Source: Merluccius polli (taxonomy: Eukaryota; Chordata; Actinopteri; Gadiformes; Merlucciidae). Taken from it: a stretch of 64,000 nucleotides of DNA. A model generated the notes under the pieces. It saw nothing but the letters and a program-made list of their open reading frames with translations, did no database searches and had not been told where the DNA came from. The DNA lies in the NCBI GenBank assembly GCA_030340625.1, contig JAOPHQ010004853.1:81001-145000 (forward strand). The letters run 5' to 3'. The translations under genes were made by a program, and so were the position numbers. Below are positions 14,284 to 27,332 of the stretch, one piece after another. Each line of letters opens with the position of its first letter. Position 1 is the first letter of the stretch.

Positions 14284-15650
14284 TTAAGGCCCAGGTATAG
14301 GGCTTGTAGCCTACATCAGAATGCATCATGGGATTTTCTATTGCCGTTACTCCGCCATATTGAAAGGACTGTAGTACTGTAAAATCCTAAATTAACATAA
14401 ATAAACCATAACCATAGGCTAATGAAAACGTTTTTTTGCCACGTCTCGCATGACAAACACTGTGGCATTTTCAAACACAACGTCTCCCCATAACGACAAA
14501 TCATTTCACAATAAATTCCTAAACAATGACCGAAAAAACATGACTAAACAAAATAATAACTAACTTTCCAATGCTCCCATGCTTCCAAAATGGAGGTCAT
14601 AGCGATGTGACGTTGCGATGAACAAACCCTATACTTAAGATGAAATCGAAATGAAATTGGCGTGTTGGCGTCGGCTGTCGAACACAGCGGTTTCGACGGG
14701 GTGCATTATGGTCACTGCGATGTGTGGGCTGTTTGTTGATTGACGCGAGTCGCGGTGCGGCCCAGAGGACAACAGAGGAACACACAATCCAAGCCCAATG
14801 CGGCGCTACGATTTTGGTCACAAACTTGCCGCTTTTGGCCACGCAAACAGCAATTTTGATTGCGTTTTGAGTATATCTGTCCCTTTAGCGTCGAATTTAG
14901 TGCTCCTTTGGGGCCGTTGTTGGCATCACTAACGCTTGCTGTGTGCAGGGGTGCTTGTCACAGAGAAGTGGTCAACAGAGAGGTCCCATGGGCGTGGGGT
15001 GTCGATGTGCGATGCAGAATGCAGGCAGGGGCTCTAGCCTGTAGCTGGGGGTCTTTCACGACTACACCTGGCAGTAGAAAAAAACGGTGTTGTGCGCATG
15101 CATGGGCCTTTTTAATGTGTTTGAGCCTTCGCGGCTCACTTAAAGGATGATTATATACTTGTCAACGAAAGGCACGTAACAGACATGACCAGAACAGGGG
15201 ACAATGGAGGGGGGAAACAAAGAAAACACACAAACACACACACACTCACACACACAAGAGAAACAATGACAACTGTGAGGTCCAGGCCCAAACTCAAGTG
15301 GGGTGTGTGGTTCACAGTGAATTCACAGTGTCCTTCACCCTCCCTCCACCCTCCTCAACCCCAACCCCGTTCCAGTTGCTTTGATTCTCCATTCATCCTT
15401 TTCTTCTTCTTTATCCTACCCCCCCCTCCACCGCTCCCGCCTCCACCTCCACCTCCGCCCCACCACCCCATCCCTGGGTCCAGCTGATTGAGGCTTCCTT
15501 TGTCCTGCAGCACCTAGGCAACAACATCAAAGAGCTTCCCGGTACTAATGCAGCAACGAGTGTCTAACCCCCCCCCCACCAAACCCCCCCCACCCCAACC
15601 TAACCCCAAAACAAAGCCGAAATAAAAAAAATAAGGATGGCAGAGACTTC

Positions 15651-15652
15651 GA

Positions 15653-15691
<39 letters not shown>

Positions 15692-15751
15692 GAAGGAAGG
15701 AAGGAAGGAAGGAAGGAAGGAAGGAAGGAAGGAAGGAAGGAAGGAAGAGAA

Positions 15752-15849
<98 letters not shown>

Positions 15850-15880
15850 GAAGGAAGGAAGGAAGGAAGGAAGGAAGGAA
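15651..15880. repeat. Compound tetranucleotide microsatellite
   Basis: Five blocks follow each other without a break: GAAA (about 15651-15690), GGAA (15691-15745), GACA (15753-15797), GAAA (about 15797-15848) and GGAA (15849-15880). The whole 230 nt is nearly pure purine on the + strand except for the C of the GACA block. Confidence 0.97.
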
Positions 15881-16398
15881 CAAACAGAATGAATTGAAAA
15901 AGAGAAAGAAAGATTACATGAATGAAAATAGAGAGAATAAAAAGAGAGAGTAAAAAGGGAGAAAGTGAGGTATACTAACACACACCCTGACTGGGATCCA
16001 AAGGCGGCCGTTTGTCGGACATCCGTCATCATTACTGAACACACAAAGGTGTGGGGTTGGGCCCCCCCTCTGTTTAATGACAACAATAAACAAATGCATA
16101 AAAGAAAAAGAAAACGACGTTAGACCTTTTTTTGTATGGGGACCATTATGGGGATGTTCTTTGTGCCGGACCATCAAAGCCCGTTAGAGACAGTGAAAGC
16201 CTACCATTACTGTTCGCGACCATTTCCTCATTCACTGACAGCTGAATTGGAGGCTCGGAGGATTGTTGTGTAAAAACAATGTCGTGCTCTCCGGGCTGAA
16301 AGCCTCACTTTGATCTCAGGGGATAGCCCTTGAAGCCTCGACAAGAGGCGAGGTTATGTTAACAACCCTGGACCGGCTACCTCCACCTATACCTCCGC

Positions 16399-16697
16399 CA
16401 TTTATTGAAAAAAAAAAAAAAAAAGACCAAAAAAAAAGACAAAAAAAAAAAAGACGTGGAAAGAGAAGCTCTGGAGTGGAGATGAAGGCATCCCCTCCTC
16501 TCTCTCTCTCTCTCTCTCTCTCCCCCCCCTCTCTCTCTCTTTAGACCCTTTCTCTCCCCCCCTGACCCCCATGTGGAGTGGCACTCGGTGTGGCGGCATG
16601 CCTTAGCCCCCCCCACCCCACCCCACCCCACCCCCCCCGCCGCTTTCCCACCCCCTCCCTACCCTCCCTCTGTGCCGCCAACGTACCCCGCCGGCGT

Positions 16698-16736
<39 letters not shown>

Positions 16737-16980
16737 ACAACACAAGAGGCCTGGCACCATGGTTTCTAGCCAGCCCTCTAGTCAGCGAGACAGTGGAGGA
16801 GACACCACTACTACCACTGCATTTGGCCCCCGGGAGCCTGTAATTAAAAGTCCCTCAGCCCTCAAAGAGCACACAGTCACACACACGCACGCACACACGG
16901 TTACACACACGCGCGTGCGCGGGCATGGACACACACACACACATGCACGCACTTAACACACACACACACACACAGCATCT
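16399..16980. repeat. Cluster of simple repeats
   Basis: A-rich tract (about 16409-16453), TC repeat (16500-16542), C-rich stretch with CCCCA units (16605-16640), AC repeat (about 16701-16733) and a broken CA/CGCA region (16868-16976). Unique sequence between them is short. No gene. Confidence 0.9.
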
Positions 16981-17638
16981 CCATCTATAATGGTAGGCTT
17001 CCCCTCTCTCTCTCTGTCTCTCTCTCTCTGTCTGTCTCTCTCTCTCTCCGAGGCTGCGGCCTTTTAATGCCAGCTCTGCCAGCCGTCAGACGGTGATGTG
17101 GACGAAGAAGGGGGAAGAGGAGCAAGGACAGAGGAGCGACATTGAGGCGGGAGACACACAGGAACACATGGGTCTCATCCATGACTAAGGGGGTTTACTG
17201 GTACCCTCGGTAGCTAACATGCCAGATTGACCGGATAAAAGACAAAACAATGATCGCTTAATTCAGAAAAAAACAAAAGAAAGGCATTGTTCTGTTGTCA
17301 CACTCCATGGTTGCACAACAACTCCACAAAAGCATTCTTGACACACACACATGCACATGCACGCACACACACACATATGGGGGGGTGGTGGGCTGAGAGG
17401 GAATATGAATGCAGTTCATGTTTAGCGAGCATGTTGTGTGATTAAGGGGGGAGCCCACATCAAACAGCTCGGCTTAAGAAAAAACCACCAGTTGAAAAAC
17501 AAGAGGCTTCTTCTGTGCGAGGCGGAGGAGACTGGCGGAGGAGATGCTGTTGTTCGCAAAAAAAAAGACGGACGAGACCAGACTAACCCGCCTGTCTGTC
17601 TGCTGAGGAAAAAAAAACAAAAAAACAAAAGCAAGCAA

Positions 17639-17665
17639 GAAGAAGAAGAAGAAGAAGAAGAAGAA
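17639..17665. repeat. (GAA)n microsatellite
   Basis: About nine copies of AAG/GAA following an A-rich stretch. Confidence 0.9.
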
Positions 17666-17989
17666 AAGGGGAATGCGACATGGAGTTGGATGGCATTCCT
17701 AGAGCAATGCCGTAATGCAACATTGCTGGGGTTTATAGGTGTTGGCAAGACGTACTCTGAGGGTTCGGGTTTGAGGGCCCTAATACATCATCTCACAATA
17801 TGTTTACAGGAGTAACGGAAATTCATGTAATTATATGTAATAATACCAAGTTGTGCCAAAATCAAAAAAGGGGAATTGAATTAGAAGTGTGGGTGAAGAA
17901 GCATCTTTGTTAACAACTTAGCATATACTACTTAAGTTTCCCTTTCTGGTCTCTATTCACCTTGCAATGGCAGTATGGCTCTCTCAATG

Positions 17990-18033
<44 letters not shown>
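17990..18033. repeat. (TC)n microsatellite
   Basis: An almost pure TC run of about 44 nt. Confidence 0.95.
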
Positions 18034-18035
<2 letters not shown>

Positions 18036-18239
18036 ACTCTGTCTCTCGCTCCCTGGTCTCATTACTTTCATGTAGCGAGAAGTAGCTCATGGGCTAATGA
18101 GCGAAACCTCCCGCTGTAACAGTAAACGCTCATCTTCCACGTTTATCTCCCTCTTGCCATGATCACATCAAACAAACTCCTTCAGGTCAACAGGGGTCAA
18201 CTGGGGAAAGGGATTTGGGTAACAACTAGGCGCTCAGAG

Positions 18240-18505
18240 GAAAAAGAGTGATGGAGAGACAGAGAGATGGGAAAAGGAGGGACAAAAAGGGAGAAAGAAA
18301 ACAATAGAGAGAGAAAGAGAGAGAGAGATGGATAGAAAGGGAGAGAGATGGCGCGAGAAGGATGGAGAGAGCGCAAGAGAGGGATGGAGAGAGTGATGAA
18401 GAGAGAGAGAGATAGACAAAGAGAGAGGGGGAGAGAGAGGAGAGGTGGTGGGGGGGGGGTGGAGAGAGACAGTGCAAGAGAGCGAGAGCAAGTGAGCGAT
18501 GGAGA
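18240..18505. repeat. GA-rich low-complexity region
   Basis: About 265 nt of imperfect GA/GGA repeat with GATGGAGAGA-type motifs and a G9 run. Open frames on both strands here are compositional artefacts. Confidence 0.9.
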
Positions 18506-19759
18506 GAGAGCGGGCCGGTGGATAGGTGTAAGTGCTGGGTTCTGGGAACCCAGGGCCCTCTGATTATTACATTCTTGCACAAATAAACATGCACTCAGCA
18601 GGCTCCCTGGAGCCCGGCCGTGGCGCAGGAGAGGAAGGCTTTCATTTGGTGGGGGTGGTGGTGGGAGTGCATGTGTGTGTGTGTGTGTGTCTGGCACTGT
18701 TCTTACGCTCGTCCTTTTTCCACAAATCTTAATCAGTGCATCCACCAACAGGACGACTGCGGGGCATCTGGTTGTATCGGAGCGCAGTCGATCAAGCCAG
18801 GTTCCCTTTGCGTATCATCGCCCTTAACAAGTGTCCCTGTGACGCAACGTCCCAGCGAAACGAGCAGAGGAAGATGAAGAAAAACAACAGAGCTTGATTA
18901 GCAAAAGGAAGAGACGTGCGTGGGTGTGTGTGTGGATGGATGGCGGAGTGAGGCGGGGGCCGGGAGGGGGGGGGGGTTTGTGGCCATCTGTGTGGGGTCA
19001 GATAAGTGAGGCCACTGAGAGACAGGCAGGCCTCAGATGTCCTACAGCCACAGCTGTAACCGTCTTCTTCCCCCCTTCTCCCCTTCACCTCGGCCATTAC
19101 AGGCTCCCTGGCCCTGTGTCCCGGAGCCATCCAGCAGACCCACATCAAGGCAGGCCCCTGAAAAATGTATGCCCCTCCACCACCACCACCACCAAATTAG
19201 GGAGGGGGTGGGGGTGGAAGAGGGCATCATCAGATAAAGCAGATAAACAACAAGACCCGTTCCTGGCAGGGCTGATCAAAGCGCCGCCATGAAACCCCGT
19301 GGCCAATTTCATGTAGGCACCACAACAAAAAAAATCAAACGCAGATGAGGTCACGGGGAGATGGAGGGCGTTGGGAGCGAGGTCAACAGCGAGGGGAGGC
19401 AGGGGGGACAAGATAGAAGAAGATGGCTGATGAAAAGGGTGCGAGGGGCTCCGGCTCAGGCTTCGGCATTCTCAGAGTGTTTCCGAATTTGCGTAAAACA
19501 ACTCGGAGCCGTAAGCAGCCGGTCGATCGGCAGGTGCCGCACACTCTGGGTGATTCATGGACTCGTTAAAACCTTATTTATAGTCATGCCATGCGTGAAC
19601 TGCGGCAAATGAACCGTGCACGATGACATCACTTTCGGTTGCCGCTGGCTGGCGCAACACACTCTCTGCAGGTCTTAGTTACGACAGGACTTAAAAGGTG
19701 AGGTACTGGGAACTGAGTGTGGGTGGTTATTTTTTAAGTGCAATTCACCCAGGTATAAC

Positions 19760-19761
<2 letters not shown>

Positions 19762-19815
<54 letters not shown>
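19762..19815. repeat. (AT)27 microsatellite
   Basis: An uninterrupted AT repeat of 54 nt. Confidence 0.97.
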
Positions 19816-19817
<2 letters not shown>

Positions 19818-20350
19818 TTAGCTTAATAAATGCCACAAGTTAAAATCCACTTTACGAACTGTATGTACACGAAAAATAGAGAGAAACCTGCGTCACTGTC
19901 ATGGAAGGTGGTGCTGGTGACTGGATGAAAACACAGCCCTTTGCACATGTCATCGCCCTCATTTGCATAGTCTTTCAAGGAGAAAGAGGAAACTCCACCA
20001 CAATGAATCAAAAGATTACCCCCCGGAAAAAAAACCCTTCCCAATAGCCCGCCCACCCACCCGTCCAACCCGCCCACACCCATGCCTGATGGGCCACCCA
20101 CTGAGAAGAGTGTAAAATAAAATGAAATTGGCTGGGTGCTCTGCTCACCACCGAGACACCTCACAGCATCATGGGATGGACAGCAACCCTTTATTTGTGT
20201 GTGCATGTGTGTGTGTGTGTTGCATAAGGAACCACGTATTGTGATCAGAAACATCCCACAACACCACAGAGAGGAATATTCACCAGGGATATATTCAGAA
20301 TTTTACTGTCATATCATTTTTTTGTATCCCTATATTTATCTATATTTAGC

Positions 20351-20376
20351 ACTCTCTCTCTCTCTCTCTCTCTCTG

Positions 20377-20461
<85 letters not shown>

Positions 20462-20470
20462 GGATAGATA
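20351..20470. repeat. (CT)n-(TAGA)21 compound microsatellite
   Basis: A CT run (20351-20375) is followed by about 21 uninterrupted TAGA units (20377-20460) and a short variant end containing TGGA. Confidence 0.97.
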
Positions 20471-20973
20471 AACCGATCCTCTGTTCCTAGATCCTAGTTT
20501 CATCTCATGAGGTGTGAAACTATAGCAACCACCGCAGTATCTCTCCAATACAGACCTTGCATTGTTTGAATACCAGCGCCCTGCAGTGAATACAGTTCTG
20601 GTGAAGATCCTGACTAATATTTTGTAATTACAAATGAAAACATGATGCTATGATGATTTTCATGGCTGGTGAGCAGGAGGATATCTGAGACTCTTTTTGT
20701 AATCTTCTGAGGCGGAGGGTGGAGGTGCTAGCAGTAGACAGTGGATACAGGGCAGACGGGCCCCACCCGATGTCTTAAACCCTGACTAATTAAAGGACCA
20801 TGCGTCATCCATTGGGATTGGACGCGTTCAAAGAGACCTGGGTGTCCTACGCAATTTTCAAATTTCTGTTATTAATTATACATCTTAAATGCCTTTGAAG
20901 AACACAGCGGAGTAAAGAAAGGAGCATCCCCTCATCAAGAACACATAATGTCTCACTGGCGCATTCAAAAGAA

Positions 20974-21066
20974 GAAGGAGGAGGAGGAGGAGGAGGAGGA
21001 GGAGGAGAGAAGAAGAAGAAGAAGAAGAAGAAGAAGAAGAAGAAGAAGAAGAAGAAGAAGAAGAAA
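20974..21066. repeat. (AGG)n-(AAG)n compound microsatellite
   Basis: About nine AGG units pass directly into about 19 AAG units. The poly-Glu, poly-Arg, poly-Ser and poly-Leu frames over it are not genes. Confidence 0.97.
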
Positions 21067-21756
21067 GAAGAGGACTAGAAGAAAGAAAATGAAAGCACAG
21101 CACCATTGGGCCTTTGACATCAGAGGCCTTCCAGAGAAATCAGTGGCCACATCTTCACTGTATCATTGTTTTGCCGCCTCAATTTTTCTTCCCAAACATC
21201 CCACGCTGATGTCAGCATATCATTGTTAGTTTTTTTTTCTTGACTTTTTTCGAGAGTGCGGCGTCGGAAGGCGGCGCAGGGGTTAGCCATTGAACTCGGG
21301 GAGCTGCCCCGGAGCCGTACTTTGAGGAGGGGAAAACCGCGGTACAACAGATAATGCTTCACAGTCCACTACTCTCAACTACTGTCATCGGATATTTCAC
21401 TTCGAACAACAACACTTGAACGAGATTGCCTTTCTGGTTTATACTTCAGAGCAGAAGGGGCAGTGAACCGAGGACTATTATGTGGAGCCATCACAGGCAC
21501 CACAGAGCATCGTGGGTAATACAGCAGAAGTCACAATACATATCTGTCTGGTTACTTGATTGCACTGTTGAAGAAGCCTGTGAGTTCAAACATTTTCACC
21601 GCCACTCGTGGGACTGCTGCTTGTTGTCATGTGCACAGGAGAATACACTTACACACCAAACTGGATTTAACACTCAGAAATGACCTAAACATTATCAATG
21701 TTAATGGACGGGGTTTTAGTAACTCAATGAATTGGCAGGATCAACTCGAGGATAGG

Positions 21757-21912
21757 AAGGTCTAGTGGTCAGGGTGCTTGATTCCCAGACTAGACTAAAA
21801 TAACAATTTCCGCAGACTTACCTTGAGCAAGATGCCTAGCCCCGATACCTGCTCACTAATGACCATGTATAAAAGAAAGAAATCACTTTAAGTGGCTTTT
21901 GGATGAAACTAC
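21757..21912 (+). mobile_element. tRNA-derived SINE remnant (probable)
   Basis: A tRNA-like head (GTCTAGTGGTCAGGGTGC, resembling a Pol III A box) is followed by CTTGAGCAAGATGCC, TGTATAAAAG and AAGTGGCTTTTGGATGA. These three motifs in this order resemble the conserved body of teleost tRNA-SINEs, which usually read CTTGAGCAAG...TGTATAA...AAGTCGCTTTGGATAA. The copy is diverged and its B box is poor. Confidence 0.55.
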
Positions 21913-22764
21913 ATGACTAAAGAGTAAATGCAGTGGTACGATGACTCGAGGCCGCTTCACGCTTCGTTTCCCCAGTAACAGACAAGTACCATTTTCAGAG
22001 GCGGTGGTGATGAGTTTATGAGGGCAGAAAAAAACTAAAGCACCAAACAAGTGTCAAATGGGCAATAAAACGCAAAGTACCTCTGCTGGCCCACTACAGA
22101 GTCAGAGGGCACCAGACACAAGTTCAAATGGTGCCTAGACGTCTTTTTAGTCTCTCACCCTTTTTATTATTTTTCTTTAGGACACAGGGAGGGCATCCGC
22201 CTTTTATCCTTTTAGCCACAGACAAACACAGACATATAAAAAACAACAACATGTATGTTGAAGAGTGGCAATAGCCCTTTTAAATCCAGACAGCCCAAAT
22301 TTGAGAGAGACTTAATTACGGCATGGGGGCCACCCTGCCCCTTTCCTAAAATGACATTTACAGTAAGACCTTCGCAAGCAAACAGGTCGTTGAACCTGTT
22401 TTTGTTTAGCCATTTGGTTTTCCACTTTTAAAGCATGCGGCCTGACATCTATTCTGTCTCCTCCAGCATGTGGTTCAGCAAACTCACACCTTGCATAGGA
22501 AAGCAAGAAAACAATTCAATATGTATCTGTAAAATGTCTGTCAATGCTGTTTTTGTCATCGTCATTTGAGTATTATAAGAATATTCAATATTTGCCAAAT
22601 GATAAATGTTTCCTATTATGAAAGCAAGTTACCAATAATATTACAGTACTACTGCATTTCCATCTGGAAACAAAACCACTCTGATCATTTTAGACATACA
22701 AACATGTCAGAAGAGTTCATGTTTGGGGAGCGGGATTTGAAACGTCCCGAGTTTTCATTATTTT

Positions 22765-22889
22765 AAGACTCTCGTTCGACTCCCAGTCCAAAGATTCTGG
22801 GTTCAATTGTCAATGTCCTCAGCCTACCTGTAGGCATACTTGAGCATCTGAATTCACTCCAAGTCGCGTTGGACAAGCAAAGCGATACA
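22765..22889 (+). mobile_element. tRNA-derived SINE remnant (weaker)
   Basis: GGGTTCAATTGTC resembles a Pol III B box. It is followed by ACTTGAGCATCTG and AAGTCGCGTTGGACAA, the same order of motifs as in the copy near 21.8 kb. No intact tRNA fold is present. Confidence 0.4.
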
Positions 22890-22917
22890 AAAACAAATGT
22901 ATTAATACATTTGTTTT
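22890..22917. repeat. Perfect 28-bp palindrome
   Basis: The sequence is its own reverse complement over 28 bp, centred on TATTAATA. It directly follows the SINE remnant and precedes an AT-rich stretch. Confidence 0.9.
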
Positions 22918-23474
22918 AATACAAACAGTATTATATAAGTATGTATGATTCATATAATACTTTAGTATATATATTATTATTATATTATTTATAGCATTAG
23001 GTACTTAACCCGGTTGAAGTGTTCACCCAGGAACCGTTGTAGGTTTCCAAATGCAAACATAAAACTTGTAATCAGCTCGCAACTATTTGATCAAAAACAC
23101 AAAACATGTGGAAAACAATTCCACCAGTCAGGTGAACTTCAAACGAGGAGCGCCATTCCCTGACATAATGCCAATACCAAAGCAGGCTACGATTAAAAAC
23201 ACATTCTCTGTTTGACAAGCATGTTGTTGACTCTCCTCGGCAGTATCTCGCTGATATCTATAACACAATGCCTCTTATATACAAAACCTCTTATGAATCT
23301 CTTTCTTCTCTCCAACCACGGCAGTTTTGGGTGCCAGGCTTTCGGTGTCAATACTTTATCAGTCCACTGAGAAAGCAGACTTTTCTATCATCTGAAGGGT
23401 ACAAAATAAAATGCAGTGGGAAGCCCTTGGGAGTGTGGAGGAGGCTTGGATGTCCTGTTCCCTGATCCCTGATC

Positions 23475-23740
<266 letters not shown>

Positions 23741-24354
23741 TTGTCTTTCCTCTGAACACACAGGGCAACGTTCTGCCAGAGAGAAGTCGAGGTGTTGGTG
23801 TTCTGCAGTAAATCAGCTCGGCCTCTGATGATCAAACGCTTGTCGTTAGTTCCCGCACTTTCATGTAATCTCATAAAAGAGGGCCCGAGCGCTCCTCTGA
23901 CGGACCGGGACTGCCTGCCAAGAGCCAAGTCGGGCCTCCCATGATGGGGCCTTCAGCATGTGTGGCTCAGAACCTATTTGTTCCTACAATTACAACTCTG
24001 GGGGAAAATAAACAAAGCCTAACAAACAGCCTGTTCGCTATTGCGAGACGGCGGAGATCAACAATTTACTGGGCCAAACAATGACATAGTGGATATCTCG
24101 ATACTTTGAACTTGCACCTGTTCGCTTTGTTTTTTTTAAATAAATCTCATTTCATTACGTGAAGATTTCCACCCCCCTTGCGCAGAAACCTGCGCTGTAA
24201 CCACAAGCGTAATCACCACCCCATAACATAATGCATGCTACTTTGGGCCAATTCGCATTCATGCCAGCATTCCTGTGAAAAATGTTTGTGTGGCCGCAAG
24301 CCAACTTCCAATTGTAGCGCCACGATACTTGCGTGTCAACCAAGATCTGTTATT

Positions 24355-24500
24355 TCACGATTCGGTACGCTTTTATCCAAAGCGGCGTGCAGTAAAATTA
24401 CATTTCCTTCGATTTACGATATCGATGAGCGGGTATACATGCATCTCGTTCAGGAACGTCTACAGGTACAGACCGCGAACATTGGGGTTTGGACCCAATG
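24355..24500 (-). mobile_element. SINE-like remnant, antisense (probable)
   Basis: ACGCTTTTATCCAAAGCGGC is the reverse complement of the GCTTTGGATAAAAGCGT motif common to teleost SINE tails. It is followed by AAATTACATTTCC and a CAGGTACAGAC segment. The ends are uncertain. Confidence 0.45.
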
Positions 24501-25060
24501 TTTATTTGGGCTGAGATCACCCTAAAACACTACTAGACTATCCTGACCGATGTAACGCGACGCTAAAACAGTTGCATGTTAAGAATACCGTAGGTGGCAG
24601 ACAGCTGAATCTTCATGGCAGAGGCATACTCCTAAAAAACGAAAACAAAAAACCCAGGGAAAGAAAAAAAAAAACACAGACAAGCAAGACAGAAATGGAG
24701 AAGACGGACATCAAAGTCAAACAGGAATTACACAGGCTGTCTGATCTCCCTGAAGTTTTCCCCCCTCGCTCTCTCTTTATAACATCACTCTGGCCCCGTT
24801 CATACTCTGCTCTTCATTATCCTCCTGTGCCCGTCTCTGCGTTTCAAACCCAGAGAGGCCCTGACACGAGAGCAGCCAGCAACATACACTCATCACCCAG
24901 CTGGCTGCCAGAAAAAAACCCTAGTGGTGTGATTGATTCATTACCGCTGACCAGCCCATATGACATGACAACCGACCTGTCCACCCCTTGAACGTCGAAC
25001 ATCACTTAATTTTCATCAGCATCCATCTCAGCTCATCTTTTTTTACTCTTGCAAGAATGG

Positions 25061-25093
<33 letters not shown>

Positions 25094-25552
25094 TCATGCC
25101 CACGTGAATAAATAACCATAAAAGGGCAACTGTTAAATGGTTGGATAGCCACTCATTAGGACATAAAAAACAAGGGGGATTTTTTTTGGCTGTTGTTGCA
25201 AAGGCTTGATTTGAAGCAGGGCTCTGCATACCGCACGCCCGTGATAGATGGACGCCCGGTGCCAGCGCTTATAGCACGCGGCGCCGCTCACAAGAGGAGA
25301 TGCTGCAGGTCAATGCGTTGTGTTGCCCCTGCCCAAGTCAAACTTTCGATAACCCCACGGTTATCGCAGCAGCCTTATCACCGTTCTAAATACATTTGTG
25401 CTAAACGAAATGTTAATAACTGTCATAATAACTGTCAACTTTATTTGTGTTAACATTACAAATGAGCTAAAATAAATAAACAAGACAAAACCAATATGGA
25501 TTTCAACACCACATTCAAACTTTTTGGAGAACACAAAACGTATGAAGAATGG

Positions 25553-25630
25553 GAAGAAGAAGAAGAAGAAGAAGAAGAAGAAGAAGAAGAAGAAGAAGAA
25601 GAAGAAGAAGAAGAAGAAGAAGAAGAAGAG
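25553..25630. repeat. (GAA)26 microsatellite
   Basis: An uninterrupted GAA array of 78 nt. Confidence 0.97.
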
Positions 25631-26090
25631 AGGTTGGAGATACAAAAAAATATAATATCAATGAAACCCAGCAAGAGGCATCGAGCAATAACAGGAACTG
25701 AACAAAACAGAAGAGGACAAACCATTAAAAAAAACAAAGAAATCAACAACCCGGACAGTGAACACGATTCAGGATTTCCTCTTGTCAAAAGGCATGATTA
25801 TCAATATTATATTATTTTGTATCTCCAACCTTTCTTGTGCTTTTTCAGCAAATATCTTAATTACAACAATATTGAGCAAGCCAAGCATATATGCTATATT
25901 TATTAATCGCCGCCCTCCAGACTGGCCAGCGCTCTGTGAGTTAAATTAACCCCGTTAGCTCTTAACGTATGGTCATATATGCGGTCAACAAGCACACATT
26001 TGAGCTATCTGTCTAGATATGTGTTGTATTTATTCAGTTTGGGAAATAAAGTAGTCTGGCTGACCGGACTCGGACGGGAAAAGCTTCCCT

Positions 26091-26215
26091 GTTGCCATGT
26101 CGTTACTAAGATCATCTCTATTTACTGGAGTAATAAGGCAACGTTGCCATGTCGTTACTCAGATCGTCTCTATTTACTGTAATAAGGTAATAAGGTAATA
26201 GTCTGCAGTAATAAG
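26091..26215. repeat. 52-nt tandem duplication followed by TAATAAGG repeats
   Basis: A unit starting GTTGCCATGTCGTTACT begins at 26091 and again at 26143 with few changes. Four further TAATAAGG-type short copies follow to about 26215. Confidence 0.85.
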
Positions 26216-26257
26216 GTAACGTCTGCATTCCATATGAATCTCATGTTAACTGACATT

Positions 26258-26308
26258 AGGCATTAGTCAGACCCAGGCATTAGTCAGACCCAGGCATTAG
26301 TCAGACCC
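26258..26308. repeat. Perfect 17-nt minisatellite, three copies
   Basis: The unit AGGCATTAGTCAGACCC occurs three times without mismatch (26258-26274, 26275-26291, 26292-26308). Confidence 0.95.
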
Positions 26309-26448
26309 ATATATGTCTCCGGTCATTTGTCGTTTGTTTCCAGGAACACAAAAAATAGTGCAAGCTAAAAGTTATCATTTTGAGACAGAATTGCCTATGA
26401 ATCAACACCCTTATATTTTAATGATTCACAAGTGGCCATGATATAAGT

Positions 26449-26518
26449 GGGATAATGCACTCCAAGGTGTGCGGTTATCGAAAAACAATGCACCGCACAC
26501 CTCGGCGTTGATTATCCC
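26449..26518. repeat. Inverted repeat, 27-nt arms
   Basis: GGGATAAT...AGGTGTGCGGT at 26449-26475 is mirrored by ACCGCACACCT...ATTATCCC at 26492-26518, with a 16-nt loop. The outer 8 and inner 11 positions pair perfectly and the middle 8 largely do not. It may be the core of a decayed foldback element. Confidence 0.75.
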
Positions 26519-27207
26519 TTACTTAAACAGTTCCTATTTAGGTACATCAACCTAGCGGACTCTGATCTATCCATCATATAGACACTCCCACGTGTGATGT
26601 CACAACAGGGTCGATTTTGAAATGGCTTGAAATGCCCAATCAACATCACACCTGGTGGTAAAATAGGGCACCTTTAATATCGCTTGTTGTGCATGCAGCC
26701 ATTTATAACAGTTTGCTTTGTGTGTTATGGAGTGAGAGAGAGAGAGAGAGAGAGAGATAGATGAGGAGGGAACTATAGTGCCCATGGCATCTTGAGAGAG
26801 GCTCGGGACTGTCTCTGTTTAAGTGTGCTAACAGACCACCGGTCCCCCGATCCCATCACGCAACACACACATGTCCCACCACGCAACACACACATGTCCC
26901 ACAGAACAGACGACACCCCCAGCAACCAACACAAAACAGCGATAATGTGTTACCCCCACATGGCCCTTTTTCACAAGCACATATTATCCTATGAAATGTA
27001 ATGAGGCAGACACATACACACACGCACACACACAAACACACACACACACAGAACACAAAACAACAATATTGGCGGCTTCTATCTATCAGGAACATAATGT
27101 TCACCACCACAACTGATCTGATTGTCAACATGGCTTAACTACCATGTTATTTATGAATAATCAATTTGAGAAACAAGCTATTCTTCATGACATTAAGGTA
27201 CTTTTCA

Positions 27208-27332
27208 AAGACATCATCCATCCATTCCTCCACCCATCAATCCATTCAGCCATCCATCCAACCCTTATCCATCCATCATCATACATCTATTTATCCATCC
27301 TTTGTCCAACCCTTCACTCCATCCACCCAATG
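27208..27332. repeat. Degenerate (ATCC)n region
   Basis: Imperfect CATCCATCC repeats over about 125 nt. No coding potential beyond the repeat. Confidence 0.85.

Noticed and set aside
15514..16086. 190-codon Phe/Leu/Ser-rich frame on the - strand
   Set aside because: It is the translation of the compound GAAA/GGAA/GACA microsatellite.
22765..22815. tRNA-like B box (GGGTTCAATTGTC)
   Set aside because: No cloverleaf, A box or anticodon arm can be drawn, so it was treated as a SINE remnant rather than a tRNA gene.
24572..24991. 139-codon + strand frame rich in Lys and Ser/Pro
   Set aside because: Low-complexity start, no family resemblance and no splice or promoter context.
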